Translations under genes and position numbers: made by a program
Notes under the pieces: model-generated
Database searches by the model: none
Seen by the model: the letters and a program-made list of their open reading frames with translations, nothing else
Told to the model about the DNA's origin: nothing
Shown here: piece by piece, positions 50,401-58,958 of the stretch
Numbering within the stretch: position 1 is the stretch's first letter
Layout of the letters: each line of letters opens with the position of its first letter
Assembly (NCBI RefSeq): GCF_019733355.1
Contig: NZ_JAIHLQ010000026.1
Location: forward strand, 1-64,000
Reading direction: 5' to 3'
DNA length: 64,000 nucleotides
DNA from: Pseudomonas baetica
Lineage (GTDB): Bacteria; Pseudomonadota; Gammaproteobacteria; Pseudomonadales; Pseudomonadaceae

Positions 50401-51264
50401 CACACCGCGAAAACACGGCGCTTCGCCCTGCGCGTTGCCCTGAAAAACCGGTTCGAGCACGCTCTGAAGTCCACGGCGCAGCGTCTCCAGACGCTCCGGC
50501 AAGGCGTACAGGTCGGCGCTCAACTGCCCGGACAACGTGCCGATTTCAATCACTGCTTCAGCCACGGCGCGGTGGATTCGATCCAGCGCCTGATCACTCC
50601 ACTGCCCTTGCCACACGGCATCGCGCGCGTAGGGCGACGACCAGCCCAAGGTGCGTTCACGGGCCTCCTCGGGCAAGGCGCTGATCAGTTCCTGAAACCC
50701 CGGCAACTCTTCCAGTCCCGTGACGATCACGTACACCGGCACGCTCAAACCAAAGCGTTGCAGCAGATCGATAAAGCGTCGGCGTGCGGCCAGACCAAGG
50801 CTGGCAGCCTGCTCAAGATTGCTCAGGTGGCTGACCGGCACTGTCCAGATCACGCCGTCCAGCGGCCGCTTGCTGCGCATGCGCAGGATCAACCCGAGCA
50901 GTCGCCACCAGCCACCGCGCTGCAAATGCATGCCGTCGTCCGGCAGAAACAACGCCTGCGGCACCACCAGCACAGCGCCTTCGGGGTCCGACCACCAGCG
51001 GCCAAACCACGCCGGTTTATCGGTCGGCTGCAATCGCCACTCGGTGACCAATTGCGTGCCTTGAGTTTCATCGCCGAGCATCAACATCCACGGCATCTGA
51101 TAACGATCGTGACTGCCCTGCTCCTGCTCCATATGGCGCACGGACGCATAGAAACTGCGGATCGCCGCGCCGCTCTGGGTCCGTAGCCACCACACGGCCA
51201 CGGCAACAATGACCAGCAACACCAGCAGCGCGACGACCCACGCGACAATCGTCAGGGTGCTCAT
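47440..51264 (-). CDS. tssM: T6SS membrane complex protein TssM (IcmF)
   Basis: This 1274-residue inner-membrane protein has an N-terminal TM pair region (IVAWVVALLVLLVIVAVAVWWL), a third TM near residue 355 (LTAGVALVVGVVWAVAMLWVW) and a large periplasmic part ending in a beta-rich C-terminus. Where many TssM proteins have a P-loop (GxxGxGKT), this one reads WMLMLGDETQGTQL, so the Walker A motif is degenerate. It overlaps tssL and tssA through ATGA. Confidence 0.94.
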   Translation of the reverse strand: MSTLTIVAWVVALLVLLVIVAVAVWWLRTQSGAAIRSFYASVRHMEQEQGSHDRYQMPWMLMLGDETQGTQLVTEWRLQPTDKPAWFGRWWSDPEGAVLVVPQALFLPDDGMHLQRGGWWRLLGLILRMRSKRPLDGVIWTVPVSHLSNLEQAASLGLAARRRFIDLLQRFGLSVPVYVIVTGLEELPGFQELISALPEEARERTLGWSSPYARDAVWQGQWSDQALDRIHRAVAEAVIEIGTLSGQLSADLYALPERLETLRRGLQSVLEPVFQGNAQGEAPCFRGVYFTANEASEDAKDGFCADDSGLQQSVFVRQLWRQRLVGEHGLAQGVPRLLRLRQRWQRLTAGVALVVGVVWAVAMLWVWHQSVKDAHELARLMQGAQKSYVAVTDEAHRIEPTRRNVQSFWRVLERAPQWRYVSLAFPSSWFSSLDTLLEQELFRSAQGHMLVPLHELLVAELAKIKTIRATDRRSSIESEDPAQWKNYQKATDLVDRALRLEQQNQLFGEVQNNQRAPLDDLVQLSNSALSLNLNAATLPHAAYYNRLLAAGDGGNLQALDLSVEQPLILSNFNGLMELWLNQYFLADNFVSKAGYLKLHLEQLEAGSGNSLGELEELRALIDGLQGAISMTNAAWGRGKGQELVPGYRAFLDKVHKSSLLGPTVEQQLENQASKLQQSFRDQWIARAGSRDNLLVQQGSGQLALQEHVIKLDNALQSLFKRDFLAVALRANQDNVDMQGQTVDGDDFNLSLSYFASYKSYVAEELPRIPPAYRGAVLQAAENAAAQAMWLGLKDHDDRTQSYAVFNVRAEQAMALQKAFVELRRSDLAARLQGGLNRRAMAQIVSGLNEISDQPLFGGRTEVSQWDGSKNLGLQLYGASDVQDLKLSLKQQFNTMLGITERRTSALQWLMTQQGSLSALDYERVTQFSALNDDLLKYKDSNPASSPAQIEQLVSRDFIEMDTASCEQVLQTANVAPGRSTLAMRAVELQQSAMQRCQSLQQQQASAAWNELANYFNQYLADRFPFANGVQAQDADPARVQYFLDIIDKRLPVAQAGLVLSQAPERLAAEDFLNRLKQASVWLKPLFVRDKSGILGVELDVRWRTDRDDEKGADKVIAWSLLAGRQEINYPAAEEPNLRWRVGQPIRLTLRWARNGKERPVNDPLQPNLVVRDLEAGWEYGGPWSLLRLMRAHFSVQRQPSMDYTDFPLALRLPVTGAPDSVTSEFARMYVRLSLMSQGSKLPLSIAPLPTRAPHSPFQFTGTTTAAIESQKEGL

Positions 51265-52025
51265 GAGTTTTGCTCCGGTGCGGCCACTGAATCGGTCATT
51301 TGCAGCACCGGATCGAGCTCGGAACGAATGTCACGCCAGAGGAACTGGCCAAGTCCAGTCAGCAACAACACCATCGCGAGAATACCCAGCGCCAAACGAA
51401 AGCCGTCCGGCAGCGCGGTGCGCACGGGCAACTGCAACGGTGCAGCCAACGAAGGTTGCACCAGTCGCTGGCTGACATCGTCATACGTGGCTTCGTCCTG
51501 CCAGGCAAAGTTGAACAGGGCCAGCCGCCATTTCTCCCGTTGCGCCTGACTGTGCTCACCGCGCAGGCGTCCGTGGAAGCCGAGAATCAGGCACTGCAAG
51601 TACACGTTGGCCAGATCGCGGGTGGTCGGTTGTTGTTCATCGAGAAGGGTTTGAATGGCCGCCGGCACTTGCTCGCCCGCCTGACGGCTGGCGTACAACC
51701 GCGACTCCAGCGGTTTGTCCTGCCACGCCGCTTGCCCCGGCCAGGGCGTAAACAACAGGGTTTCATCGACCAGTGCAACGAACGCGTAAACCAGTGCCTT
51801 GACCTGATCCGTCGCCGAATCACCGACCCGCGAATACGCCGTGCGCCAGAGCCGTTGCGAAGCCTGCGTCGACAGCTCGACCACCGTCTCCACCAGCGCC
51901 GCTTCGTCGTCGCTGTCCTTGGGCAATTGCACCCAATCCTGTTGCCATTGCTGCCACGTCTGCCGGAACGCGCTGCTCAACGGTGCTTCCTGCAACCCCA
52001 GGCTTGCGGCACTTCCTTGCGACAT
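51261..52025 (-). CDS. tssL: T6SS membrane complex protein TssL (DotU)
   Basis: This 254-residue DotU-family protein has a cytoplasmic helical domain (DQVKALVYAFVALVDETLLFTPWPGQ, DLANVYLQCLILGFHGRLRGE) and one C-terminal TM (LALGILAMVLLLTGLGQFLW). It has no peptidoglycan-binding (OmpA-like) extension, so anchoring to the wall would need another protein. The start is 18 bp after tssK. Confidence 0.94.
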   Translation of the reverse strand: MSQGSAASLGLQEAPLSSAFRQTWQQWQQDWVQLPKDSDDEAALVETVVELSTQASQRLWRTAYSRVGDSATDQVKALVYAFVALVDETLLFTPWPGQAAWQDKPLESRLYASRQAGEQVPAAIQTLLDEQQPTTRDLANVYLQCLILGFHGRLRGEHSQAQREKWRLALFNFAWQDEATYDDVSQRLVQPSLAAPLQLPVRTALPDGFRLALGILAMVLLLTGLGQFLWRDIRSELDPVLQMTDSVAAPEQNS

Positions 52026-52043
52026 ACGGCGTTCCTTGTGTGA

Positions 52044-53375
52044 TCAGGCACTTTCGCTGTTCTGGGCGACAAACAGCACCACTTGCCACGGACTGCTGGT
52101 CAGCTTCGCGGCGGGGGCGGCGATCACCAGCGGCAGTTGCGCGTCGAACCACGCGCCTTCGGCAGTGATGACAAACAGCCGCGTGTCCTCGCCCACGCTG
52201 TAGGCCACTTGCTCGCTGCGGTTCATCACTTGATGAGGCAGACCGCTCATGCGCTGGCGACTGAGCAGCGAGATGTGTGGTGCCGAGGCGATGATCGCGC
52301 CGCGCAACCAGTCAATCGCAGCTTGCTCGCTGGCGCCGTTTGGCATGCGCAAACCGATGACCAGACGCTGGCTCGGCTGCTCATCGGGCAACTGAATGGA
52401 AAAACTCTGCTCGCTGCGTTCGAACGGCAGGCTGCGATAGCCGGCGCGGATCAGTTCGAGGGTGCTTTCCAGCCACTGGAGCAGCGCGTCGTAACCGCGC
52501 TGCAATTCGAGAAAATCCAGCGGCGCAAACGCCGGCACGCCCGCCAGCGGATCAAGCGCCGACCATGCACCGGCCATTCCGAGCAGTTGCACATAGAGCC
52601 TTTGCGGCTGGGCAATGCGGCTGTTCAGCGAACCTTCGACTTCCGGCAAGCGTGCCCATAGCGCGGTCAACTGCCGACGGATTTCCAGCGCATCATCCTG
52701 ATTGCCGGCCTGTTGCGCCTGACGCAAGCGCCCGCCCAGAAACAGACACTTCTCCCGAGCCCGCGCGCAGAGCCCGGCGATGCGTCGACCGAGCACAGAT
52801 TCGGGCAAAAGGATCGGCGTTGGCGGCGTATAACCCAGCGCCAGGAAGCCTCCGCCCTCCTTGCGGATTTTCAGCAGCGGCAGGCAGATCGAGTCGGCTT
52901 TGTTCAGTTGTGTGCACAGGCGTGGATTGGGTCGCCACACCGTGATCGATTCAGGGAATTGGCCGCTGGTGAGATCCGGCAGCGCCTCGCCGACGACCGA
53001 TTGCAAACGGCCCTTGAGCGGCAGCAATTGTCCGGCGCGCCACATCGGGCTGATCGCCAGGAACACAGTGACCGTGGCGTCGTCAGTGGCGTTGATCGCC
53101 GCGCTGACATCAAGCTCCAGCACTGGGCCCACACCCGCCTGCACATCCACCGGCAAGCCGTCGGGCATCGTCCCTTGCAGCGACACCACCCGCACCACGC
53201 CGGCGCTCAGTGCCGACGGGTCAAATTCCATGTGGCTGACGCCCCAGAACCACGGGTTACATGCGTGCGCCAGATGCGCGCCGAGTGCTTCGGCCCGCAG
53301 CCCCTGCAACTGAAAATGCTGCGGCAGCAATTGCATGCCTTCATGCCAGCAAACCGCGTCAGGTAGCAAACTCAT
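52044..53375 (-). CDS. tssK: T6SS baseplate-membrane linker TssK
   Basis: This 443-residue protein shows the TssK N-terminal block (VCWHEGMQLLPQHFQLQGLRAEALGAHLAHACNPWFWGV) that binds the wedge, and a C-terminal region for TssL/TssM contact (HISLLSRQRMSGLPHQVM). The length is normal for the family (about 445). It sits in the minus-strand operon between tssJ and tssL. Confidence 0.94.
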   Translation of the reverse strand: MSLLPDAVCWHEGMQLLPQHFQLQGLRAEALGAHLAHACNPWFWGVSHMEFDPSALSAGVVRVVSLQGTMPDGLPVDVQAGVGPVLELDVSAAINATDDATVTVFLAISPMWRAGQLLPLKGRLQSVVGEALPDLTSGQFPESITVWRPNPRLCTQLNKADSICLPLLKIRKEGGGFLALGYTPPTPILLPESVLGRRIAGLCARAREKCLFLGGRLRQAQQAGNQDDALEIRRQLTALWARLPEVEGSLNSRIAQPQRLYVQLLGMAGAWSALDPLAGVPAFAPLDFLELQRGYDALLQWLESTLELIRAGYRSLPFERSEQSFSIQLPDEQPSQRLVIGLRMPNGASEQAAIDWLRGAIIASAPHISLLSRQRMSGLPHQVMNRSEQVAYSVGEDTRLFVITAEGAWFDAQLPLVIAAPAAKLTSSPWQVVLFVAQNSESA

Positions 53376-53421
53376 ACGACTCCCTTCGACCTCGCCGCGA
53401 TCCGGCGGCGGACGGTGTGTT

Positions 53422-53868
53422 TCAGTTTTCCTGACTGACCAGGCTCATCTCGCGACTGTCGAACTTCAGCCACGCTTGACGCTGATCATCAAGGCGCAAG
53501 CGGTGCGCTCCGGGAGTGTTATAGCTGGCGAAGACCAAAAGTCCAGCCGCCTTCTTGCCCCCCAGCGGGAAGGGTTGGTGGTCGATAAATTGCCCCGGCA
53601 CCAACTCCAGCCCCCACACACTCATCAACTGACGATAGTCGCGCTGGTACTGTTCGCGCTCGGCAAACCACTGACTGGCGCTGATACCGGACAGTTGTTT
53701 GAGCAGATCAGGGTCGTTGACGGCGATGAAATCCACGGCAATCGGCGTGTCGTCGTTGGCCTTGGGGGCTACGTCGAGGGTCAGGCTGTCGAGGTCCACC
53801 GTCGGCTCGAAGAAAGAACAGCCCGCCAGAAGCACCAACAAAAACGCTACAAAAAATCGTCCGCACAA
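53422..53868 (-). CDS. tssJ: T6SS outer-membrane lipoprotein TssJ
   Basis: This 148-residue lipoprotein has a lipobox LLAGC (residues 13-17). It shows the TssJ sandwich-fold pattern (VNDPDLLKQLSGISASQWF; GQFIDHQPFPLGGKKAAGLLVFASYNTPG). The only usable start is TTG 53868, with AAGGA about 9 bases upstream; no in-frame ATG or GTG precedes the signal sequence. It is first in the minus-strand operon. Confidence 0.88.
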   Translation of the reverse strand: MCGRFFVAFLLVLLAGCSFFEPTVDLDSLTLDVAPKANDDTPIAVDFIAVNDPDLLKQLSGISASQWFAEREQYQRDYRQLMSVWGLELVPGQFIDHQPFPLGGKKAAGLLVFASYNTPGAHRLRLDDQRQAWLKFDSREMSLVSQEN

Positions 53869-54096
53869 AATGAATTTTCCTTTTCTCGGCCGTGTCCAAA
53901 AATGTTTTTGCTTGCATTTTTATAGACCTGTTCTAGCGTCTTGGGTAGTTCGGTTCCTACAGCCGAATCCAAGAAGGTTTGTCAAAGGAACGACAGCTCA
54001 TCTGCCACCCTTTCTAACCTACGGTCCAGCAAGGGAAAGCGATGAACGGGCCACCCCGATGCATTGCGCCCGCTCATCGCATCGGAGTCCGCCGAC
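53869..54096. promoter_or_regulatory. divergent T6SS control region
   Basis: The 228-bp gap between tssJ and tssB must hold both operon promoters. It is AT-richer than its flanks (53880-53930 region). I could not find a convincing sigma-54 (GG-N10-GC) or sigma-70 pair. A TGGCAGATGAGCTGT on the minus strand is a poor sigma-54 match. Confidence 0.6.
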
Positions 54097-54639
54097 ATGG
54101 CAGAAAGTACTCAGCACAAGCTCGACCGGGTGCGCCCGCCCCGAGTGCAAATCACTTACGACGTCGAAATCGGCAACGCCATCGAGAAAAAGGAATTGCC
54201 ATTGGTGGTCGGCATCCTCGCCGATCTCTCGGGCAAACCCCTTGAGCCATTGGCGAAACTGACCGAGCGGCGTTTTACCGAAATCGACCGCGACAACTTC
54301 AACGAAGTACTCGCCTCGATCGCCCCGCGCGCCACGTTGCAGGTCAACAACACCCTCAGCGGCGACGACAGCAAGCTGAACATCGAACTCAACTTCAAGC
54401 ACATCGACGACTTCGACCCGGTCAAGGTAGTGGAGCAAGTCACGCCGCTGCGTCGCCTGTTCGAGGCCCGCCAACGTCTGCGTGACCTGTTGACCAAACT
54501 CGACGGCAACGATGACCTGGACAAGCTGTTGCGCGACGTCATCGCCAACACCGAAGGCTTGCAGGAAATCAAATCGGCCCGCCCAGACACCGCTACCCCG
54601 GCAACTGATGCCGAGGCGCCGGCCGAACCGCAAGCCTGA
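54097..54639 (+). CDS. tssB: T6SS contractile sheath small subunit TssB
   Basis: This 180-residue sheath protein has the conserved RVQITYDVEIGNAIEKKELPLVVGILADLSGKP block, and LEPLAKLTERRFTEIDRDNFNEVL. ATG 54097 follows GGAG in GGAGTCCGCCGAC. It begins the plus-strand operon and forms the VipA half of the VipA/VipB tail tube sheath. Confidence 0.95.
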   Translation: MAESTQHKLDRVRPPRVQITYDVEIGNAIEKKELPLVVGILADLSGKPLEPLAKLTERRFTEIDRDNFNEVLASIAPRATLQVNNTLSGDDSKLNIELNFKHIDDFDPVKVVEQVTPLRRLFEARQRLRDLLTKLDGNDDLDKLLRDVIANTEGLQEIKSARPDTATPATDAEAPAEPQA

Positions 54640-54669
54640 TCGTCCACTTAACCGAGGGGAGAATTCGCC

Positions 54670-56151
54670 ATGCCCGCCGCCGCCAAGAACCAAGCCAGCG
54701 ACAGTACAACCGAGACACTTTCCCTGCTCGACCAGATCATTCTCGACGGCCGTATGGCCCACGATGACAGTCAGCAGGATTACGCCCGCGACATGCTCGC
54801 GGAATTCGCCACCCAGGTGCTCGACGAAGGCATGGCCATCGACAAGGACACCGTGGCGATGATCAACGACCGCATCAGCCAGATCGACGAGCTGATCAGC
54901 GCCCAGCTCAACGAGGTGCTGCACCATCCCGACCTGCAAAAACTCGAAGCCTCGTGGCGAGGCCTGCACATGCTGGTGCAGAACACCGAAACCAGCACCC
55001 GGCTGAAACTGCGCCTGCTCAACGTGACCCAGAAAGAGCTGCAGAACGACCTGGAAAAAGCCGTCGAGTTCGATCAGAGCGCCCTGTTCAAAAAGATCTA
55101 CGAAGAGGAATACGGCACCTTCGGTGGCCATCCGTTCAGCCTGCTGGTCGGTGATTTCACCTTCGGCCGTCACCCCCAGGACATCGGCCTGCTGGAAAAA
55201 CTGTCGAACGTCGCTGCCGCTGCGCACGCGCCATTCATTGCCGCCGCCAGCCCCCGGTTGTTCGACATGAACAGCTTCACCGAACTGGCGGTGCCGCGCG
55301 ATCTGTCGAAAGTGTTCGAGAGCCAGGAGCTGATCAAGTGGCGCTCGTTCCGTGAGAGCGAAGATTCGCGCTACGTCTCGCTGGTGCTGCCGCACTTTCT
55401 CCTGCGCCTGCCTTATGGCCCGGATACCTCGCCCGTGGAAGGCATCAACTACGTCGAGGACGTCAACGGCACCGACCACAGCAAATACCTGTGGGGCAAT
55501 GCCGCGTGGGCGTTGTCACAACGCATCACCGAAGCGTTCGCCAAATACGGCTGGTGCGCGGCGATTCGTGGCGCCGAGGGTGGCGGCGCAGTAGAAGGCT
55601 TGCCGGCGCACACGTTCCGCACCAGTTCGGGCGATCTGTCGCTCAAATGCCCGACTGAAGTGGCGATCACCGACCGCCGTGAAAAAGAGCTCAACGATCT
55701 CGGTTTCATTGCCCTGTGCCACAAGAAAAACAGCGACGTCGCCGTGTTCTTCGGCGGCCAGACCACCAACAAATCCAAGCTCTACAACACCAACGAGGCC
55801 AACGCCAACGCGCGCATCTCGGCGATGTTGCCGTACGTGCTCGCGGCCTCGCGTTTCGCCCATTATCTGAAGGTGATCATGCGCGACAAGGTCGGCAGTT
55901 TCATGACCCGCGATAACGTGCAGACCTACCTCAACAATTGGATCGCCGACTACGTGCTGATCAACGACAACGCGCCGCAGGAAATCAAGGCGCAGTACCC
56001 GTTGCGTGAAGCACGGGTGGACGTCACCGAAGTCGCCGGCAAACCGGGCGCCTATCGGGCCACGGTGTTTCTGCGGCCGCACTTTCAACTCGAAGAGTTG
56101 ACCGCCTCGATCCGCCTGGTCGCCACCCTGCCGCCACCGGTAGCTGCCTGA
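54670..56151 (+). CDS. tssC: T6SS contractile sheath large subunit TssC
   Basis: This 493-residue VipB-type sheath subunit has LEASWRGLHMLVQNTETSTRLKLRLLNVTQKEL and ALFKKIYEEEYGTFGGHPFSLLVGDF. The sheath core block FAHYLKVIMRDKVGSFMTRDNVQTYLNNWIADY lies near the C-terminus. It follows tssB by 30 bp with a GAGGGGA ribosome site. Confidence 0.96.
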   Translation: MPAAAKNQASDSTTETLSLLDQIILDGRMAHDDSQQDYARDMLAEFATQVLDEGMAIDKDTVAMINDRISQIDELISAQLNEVLHHPDLQKLEASWRGLHMLVQNTETSTRLKLRLLNVTQKELQNDLEKAVEFDQSALFKKIYEEEYGTFGGHPFSLLVGDFTFGRHPQDIGLLEKLSNVAAAAHAPFIAAASPRLFDMNSFTELAVPRDLSKVFESQELIKWRSFRESEDSRYVSLVLPHFLLRLPYGPDTSPVEGINYVEDVNGTDHSKYLWGNAAWALSQRITEAFAKYGWCAAIRGAEGGGAVEGLPAHTFRTSSGDLSLKCPTEVAITDRREKELNDLGFIALCHKKNSDVAVFFGGQTTNKSKLYNTNEANANARISAMLPYVLAASRFAHYLKVIMRDKVGSFMTRDNVQTYLNNWIADYVLINDNAPQEIKAQYPLREARVDVTEVAGKPGAYRATVFLRPHFQLEELTASIRLVATLPPPVAA

Positions 56152-56157
56152 CCTGCG

Positions 56158-56183
56158 GCCCCCGCCGCCCGTGCGGCGGGGGC
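56158..56183 (+). terminator. intercistronic hairpin between tssC and hcp
   Basis: GCCCCCGCCGC-CCGT-GCGGCGGGGGC is a perfect 11-bp stem just past the tssC stop. There is no long T run, so it is likely a partial attenuator or mRNA stabiliser that lets hcp be expressed at a different level. Confidence 0.7.
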
Positions 56184-56224
56184 TGTCCTTTATCTAGCGC
56201 GACACCTTTCAGGAGTTTCAAGCG

Positions 56225-56722
56225 ATGGATGCAATCATTCTCGACCTCGGCGGCGACATCAAAGGCGACAGCCTGCTCGAGGGTTACGCGGACAAGATCG
56301 AAGTCATGTCCTACAGCCACAACGTCGCGATGCAAGTCACCAATGACGTCAGTAACTCGGAGCGCACTTCCGGTAAACCTCACGTCGGCGAGTTCACCGT
56401 GACCAAATTCGTCGACACTTCGACGCCGTCCCTCAACGAATACTGCTGTGCCGGCAAGCCGATTCCAGAAGCCAAGATCACCATCGGCCGCAACGCCGCC
56501 GAAGGCAGCGGGCAACTCTTGCCGTTCATCATCTACACCCTGACCAACGTGGTGCTGTCGAACGTCAGCGTCAGCGGCGGTACCGGAGGCAAACCGGTGG
56601 AAACCGTTTCCCTGAACTTCACCAAGATCAAATGGGAACTCACCGCGCAGAAGGACGACGGCACCAAGGAAGGCACCGCCGCGTCGACGTGGGACATGGC
56701 CGCCAACAAGCTCGTCAGCTAA
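56225..56722 (+). CDS. hcp: T6SS tube protein Hcp (TssD)
   Basis: This 165-residue Hcp forms the inner tube hexamers and is secreted. The pattern (DAIILDLGGDIKGDSLLEGYADKIEVMSYSHNVAMQVTN; TVTKFVDTSTPSLNEYCCAGKPIPEAKITIGR; LNFTKIKWELTAQ) is typical. AGGAG lies upstream of ATG 56225. It is placed between sheath and baseplate genes as in many Pseudomonas loci. Confidence 0.96.
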   Translation: MDAIILDLGGDIKGDSLLEGYADKIEVMSYSHNVAMQVTNDVSNSERTSGKPHVGEFTVTKFVDTSTPSLNEYCCAGKPIPEAKITIGRNAAEGSGQLLPFIIYTLTNVVLSNVSVSGGTGGKPVETVSLNFTKIKWELTAQKDDGTKEGTAASTWDMAANKLVS

Positions 56723-56737
56723 CCCGGCGCCCCGGCC

Positions 56738-57181
56738 ATGGCAGGCACCGGCATGCTTCCCCCGCTGTTCGAACGCCTCGCATCCAGCGAGGCTGAGGGC
56801 GCGCGGGAATTTGATCGCCAGGATTTGCTCGACTCGGTGCACGCCGAGCTCGGGCGCCTGTTCAACACCCGCCGTGGCCCGCGCACACTGACCACACCGC
56901 CGAGCGTGATCGACTACGGCATCGCCGACTGGAGCGCTCTGCAACAGCAGCGCAGCGACGACCGACGTCGACTGGCGCGAGACATTCGCGAAGCCATCAC
57001 ACATTTTGAACCGCGCCTGCGTCTGGGCGAGGTTCAGGTCAATCCGTTGCCCGAACACCCTCAGCAAATGAGCATTCGCCTGCTCGGCGAGTTACGCAGC
57101 GGCCACCAGCACTGGCCGGTGGCGTTTGTCATCGAGCCTGGCGGCCAAGGGCTGGAGGTGCGCCATGAGCGACTCGATTGA
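56738..57181 (+). CDS. tssE: T6SS baseplate protein TssE
   Basis: This 147-residue gp25-like protein has PLFERLASSE, LTTPPSVIDYGIADWSALQQQ and a C-terminal ALTHF-like segment (AITHFEPRLRLGEVQV). It builds the baseplate wedge. No strong ribosome site precedes ATG 56738, and ATG 56753 is an alternative. It is followed by tssF with a 17-bp overlap. Confidence 0.93.
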   Translation: MAGTGMLPPLFERLASSEAEGAREFDRQDLLDSVHAELGRLFNTRRGPRTLTTPPSVIDYGIADWSALQQQRSDDRRRLARDIREAITHFEPRLRLGEVQVNPLPEHPQQMSIRLLGELRSGHQHWPVAFVIEPGGQGLEVRHERLD

Positions 57182-58958
57182 CCCGCAACTGCTCGACTAC
57201 TACCAACGCGAACTGACCTGGCTCAGGCATGCCGGCAGCCAGTTTGCCGAGCGCTATCCAAAAGTCGCACGGCGCTTGGAACTGTCCCCCGGCGAATGCC
57301 CGGACCCGCATGTCGAGCGATTACTGGAAGGTTTTGCGCTGCTGGCGGCGCGCCTGCAACGACGACTGGACGATGACTACGCCGAGTTCAGCGACGCGCT
57401 GCTCGAACAACTTTACCCGTTGGCCATGCGCCCGTTGCCGTCCTGCGCCATCGTGCAATTCGAACCGGATCCGAGCAAAGGCAACCTCGACGAAGGCTAT
57501 CCCCTGCCCCGCGACACGCCGTTGTTCGTCACCACCAGCAAAGGTGAAAGCATCCACTTTCGCACCAGTGCTGCGGTGCATTTGTGGCCGGTTGAAGTCA
57601 CAGAGGCCTTGTTGCTTGGCAGCGATGAAGCCCAAGCCCTAACGGGTGTGGCGCAGTCTCGCTCAGCGTTGCGCCTGAGTCTGCGCTGCCTGGGTGACAG
57701 CCAATGGGCGGAACTGGGCATTGAGCAGTTGCGTATTCATCTGGCGGCTTCGCCGGTGATCAACGCGGGGCTGTATGACTTGCTCGGCGCCCATGCCGTG
57801 CAGGTGCTGGCAGGGTCGCCGGGCAGCGTTCCGGTGACCGTTGAAGGCTTGCCGAAGATCGTCGGTTTCAGCGACGACGAAGTGCTGCTACCCGACGAAG
57901 ACGGCGTTCATCCGGGCATGCGTCTGCTGGCCGAGTACTTTGCCTTCCCGGACAAATTCCACTTCTTCGATCTGCCACTCAGTGGCGTTTCCAGCGACAG
58001 TCAGACGCTGTATCTGTACATCGTTTTCGACCGTGCGCCCACCAGCCGCCTGCATTTGCAGGCCAGCGACATCGCCCTCGGTTGCGCCCCCGCCATCAAC
58101 CTGTTCCCGCGCACCTCCGAGCCGCTGCGCCCCGATGGCACCCGCAGCGAATACCGCTTGATCGCCGACAGCCACCGCGAGAACAGCGTCGAAATCCACA
58201 GCATTCGCGGCATGCGTGCCAGCTCCAGTGCCGGCGTGCAGCGCCTGCCGGCGTATTACGGCAGTCAGCACAGCGGCGGTGATCAACAGCGTTACTGGCA
58301 TGCCCGGCGAGTCAGCGGCATGACCCCGAACCGGCTCGGCAGTGACCTGCTGGTGTGCGTGGTCGACACCCGCTTCGAGCCGCAAACGGATCTGCCCGAC
58401 TACAGCCTCACTGCCGAATTGCTCTGTACCAATCGTCATTTGGCTCAGAGCCTGGCCGCCGGCACACCGCTGGGCTTCGAACGCCCCGGCCCGGTCGCGT
58501 GGGCACGCCTGCGCAATCCGCCAAGCCCGCAGAGCACGCCGCGACTGGACGGTGATTCGCGCTGGCGGCTGGTGTCGCAACTGACCCTCAATCACTTGTC
58601 GCTGGTCGAAGGCCCGCAGGCACTCGACGCATTGAAAGAGATTCTGCATCTGCACAACCTGCGTGACGAAGCCAGCGCTTTGCGCCAGATCGAAGGGTTA
58701 TTGAGCCTGAGTTGCGAGCGAGTGATCGGCCATGTCGGCGTCGATGCCTGGCGCGGTTGGCGCAATGGTCTGGAGGTGCAACTGCAGCTTGATCCGCAGC
58801 ATTTTGTCGGCAGCAGCGCAGTGCTGTTTTCGGCAGTGCTCGCGCAGTTTTTCTCGGTGTACGCCACGGCCAATCGCTTTGTGCGCACGGTGTTGATGCA
58901 GGCCGACAAGGAGGTCAAGGCATGGCAACCCCAAGCCGGCATGCCCCTGTCGCTCTGA
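57165..58958 (+). CDS. tssF: T6SS baseplate protein TssF
   Basis: This 597-residue wedge protein has the family start (LLDYYQRELTWLRHAGSQFAERYPKVARRLEL) and PDPHVERLLEGFALLAARLQRRLDDDYAEFSDALLEQLYP. ATG 57165 follows GGAGG at 57153-57157. It overlaps tssE by 17 bp and tssG by 37 bp. Confidence 0.95.
   Translation: MSDSIDPQLLDYYQRELTWLRHAGSQFAERYPKVARRLELSPGECPDPHVERLLEGFALLAARLQRRLDDDYAEFSDALLEQLYPLAMRPLPSCAIVQFEPDPSKGNLDEGYPLPRDTPLFVTTSKGESIHFRTSAAVHLWPVEVTEALLLGSDEAQALTGVAQSRSALRLSLRCLGDSQWAELGIEQLRIHLAASPVINAGLYDLLGAHAVQVLAGSPGSVPVTVEGLPKIVGFSDDEVLLPDEDGVHPGMRLLAEYFAFPDKFHFFDLPLSGVSSDSQTLYLYIVFDRAPTSRLHLQASDIALGCAPAINLFPRTSEPLRPDGTRSEYRLIADSHRENSVEIHSIRGMRASSSAGVQRLPAYYGSQHSGGDQQRYWHARRVSGMTPNRLGSDLLVCVVDTRFEPQTDLPDYSLTAELLCTNRHLAQSLAAGTPLGFERPGPVAWARLRNPPSPQSTPRLDGDSRWRLVSQLTLNHLSLVEGPQALDALKEILHLHNLRDEASALRQIEGLLSLSCERVIGHVGVDAWRGWRNGLEVQLQLDPQHFVGSSAVLFSAVLAQFFSVYATANRFVRTVLMQADKEVKAWQPQAGMPLSL

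Noticed and set aside
53869..54096. Sigma-54 promoter for the T6SS operons
   Set aside because: The best match (TGGCAGATGAGCTGT, minus strand) lacks the GC of the -12 element at the right spacing.
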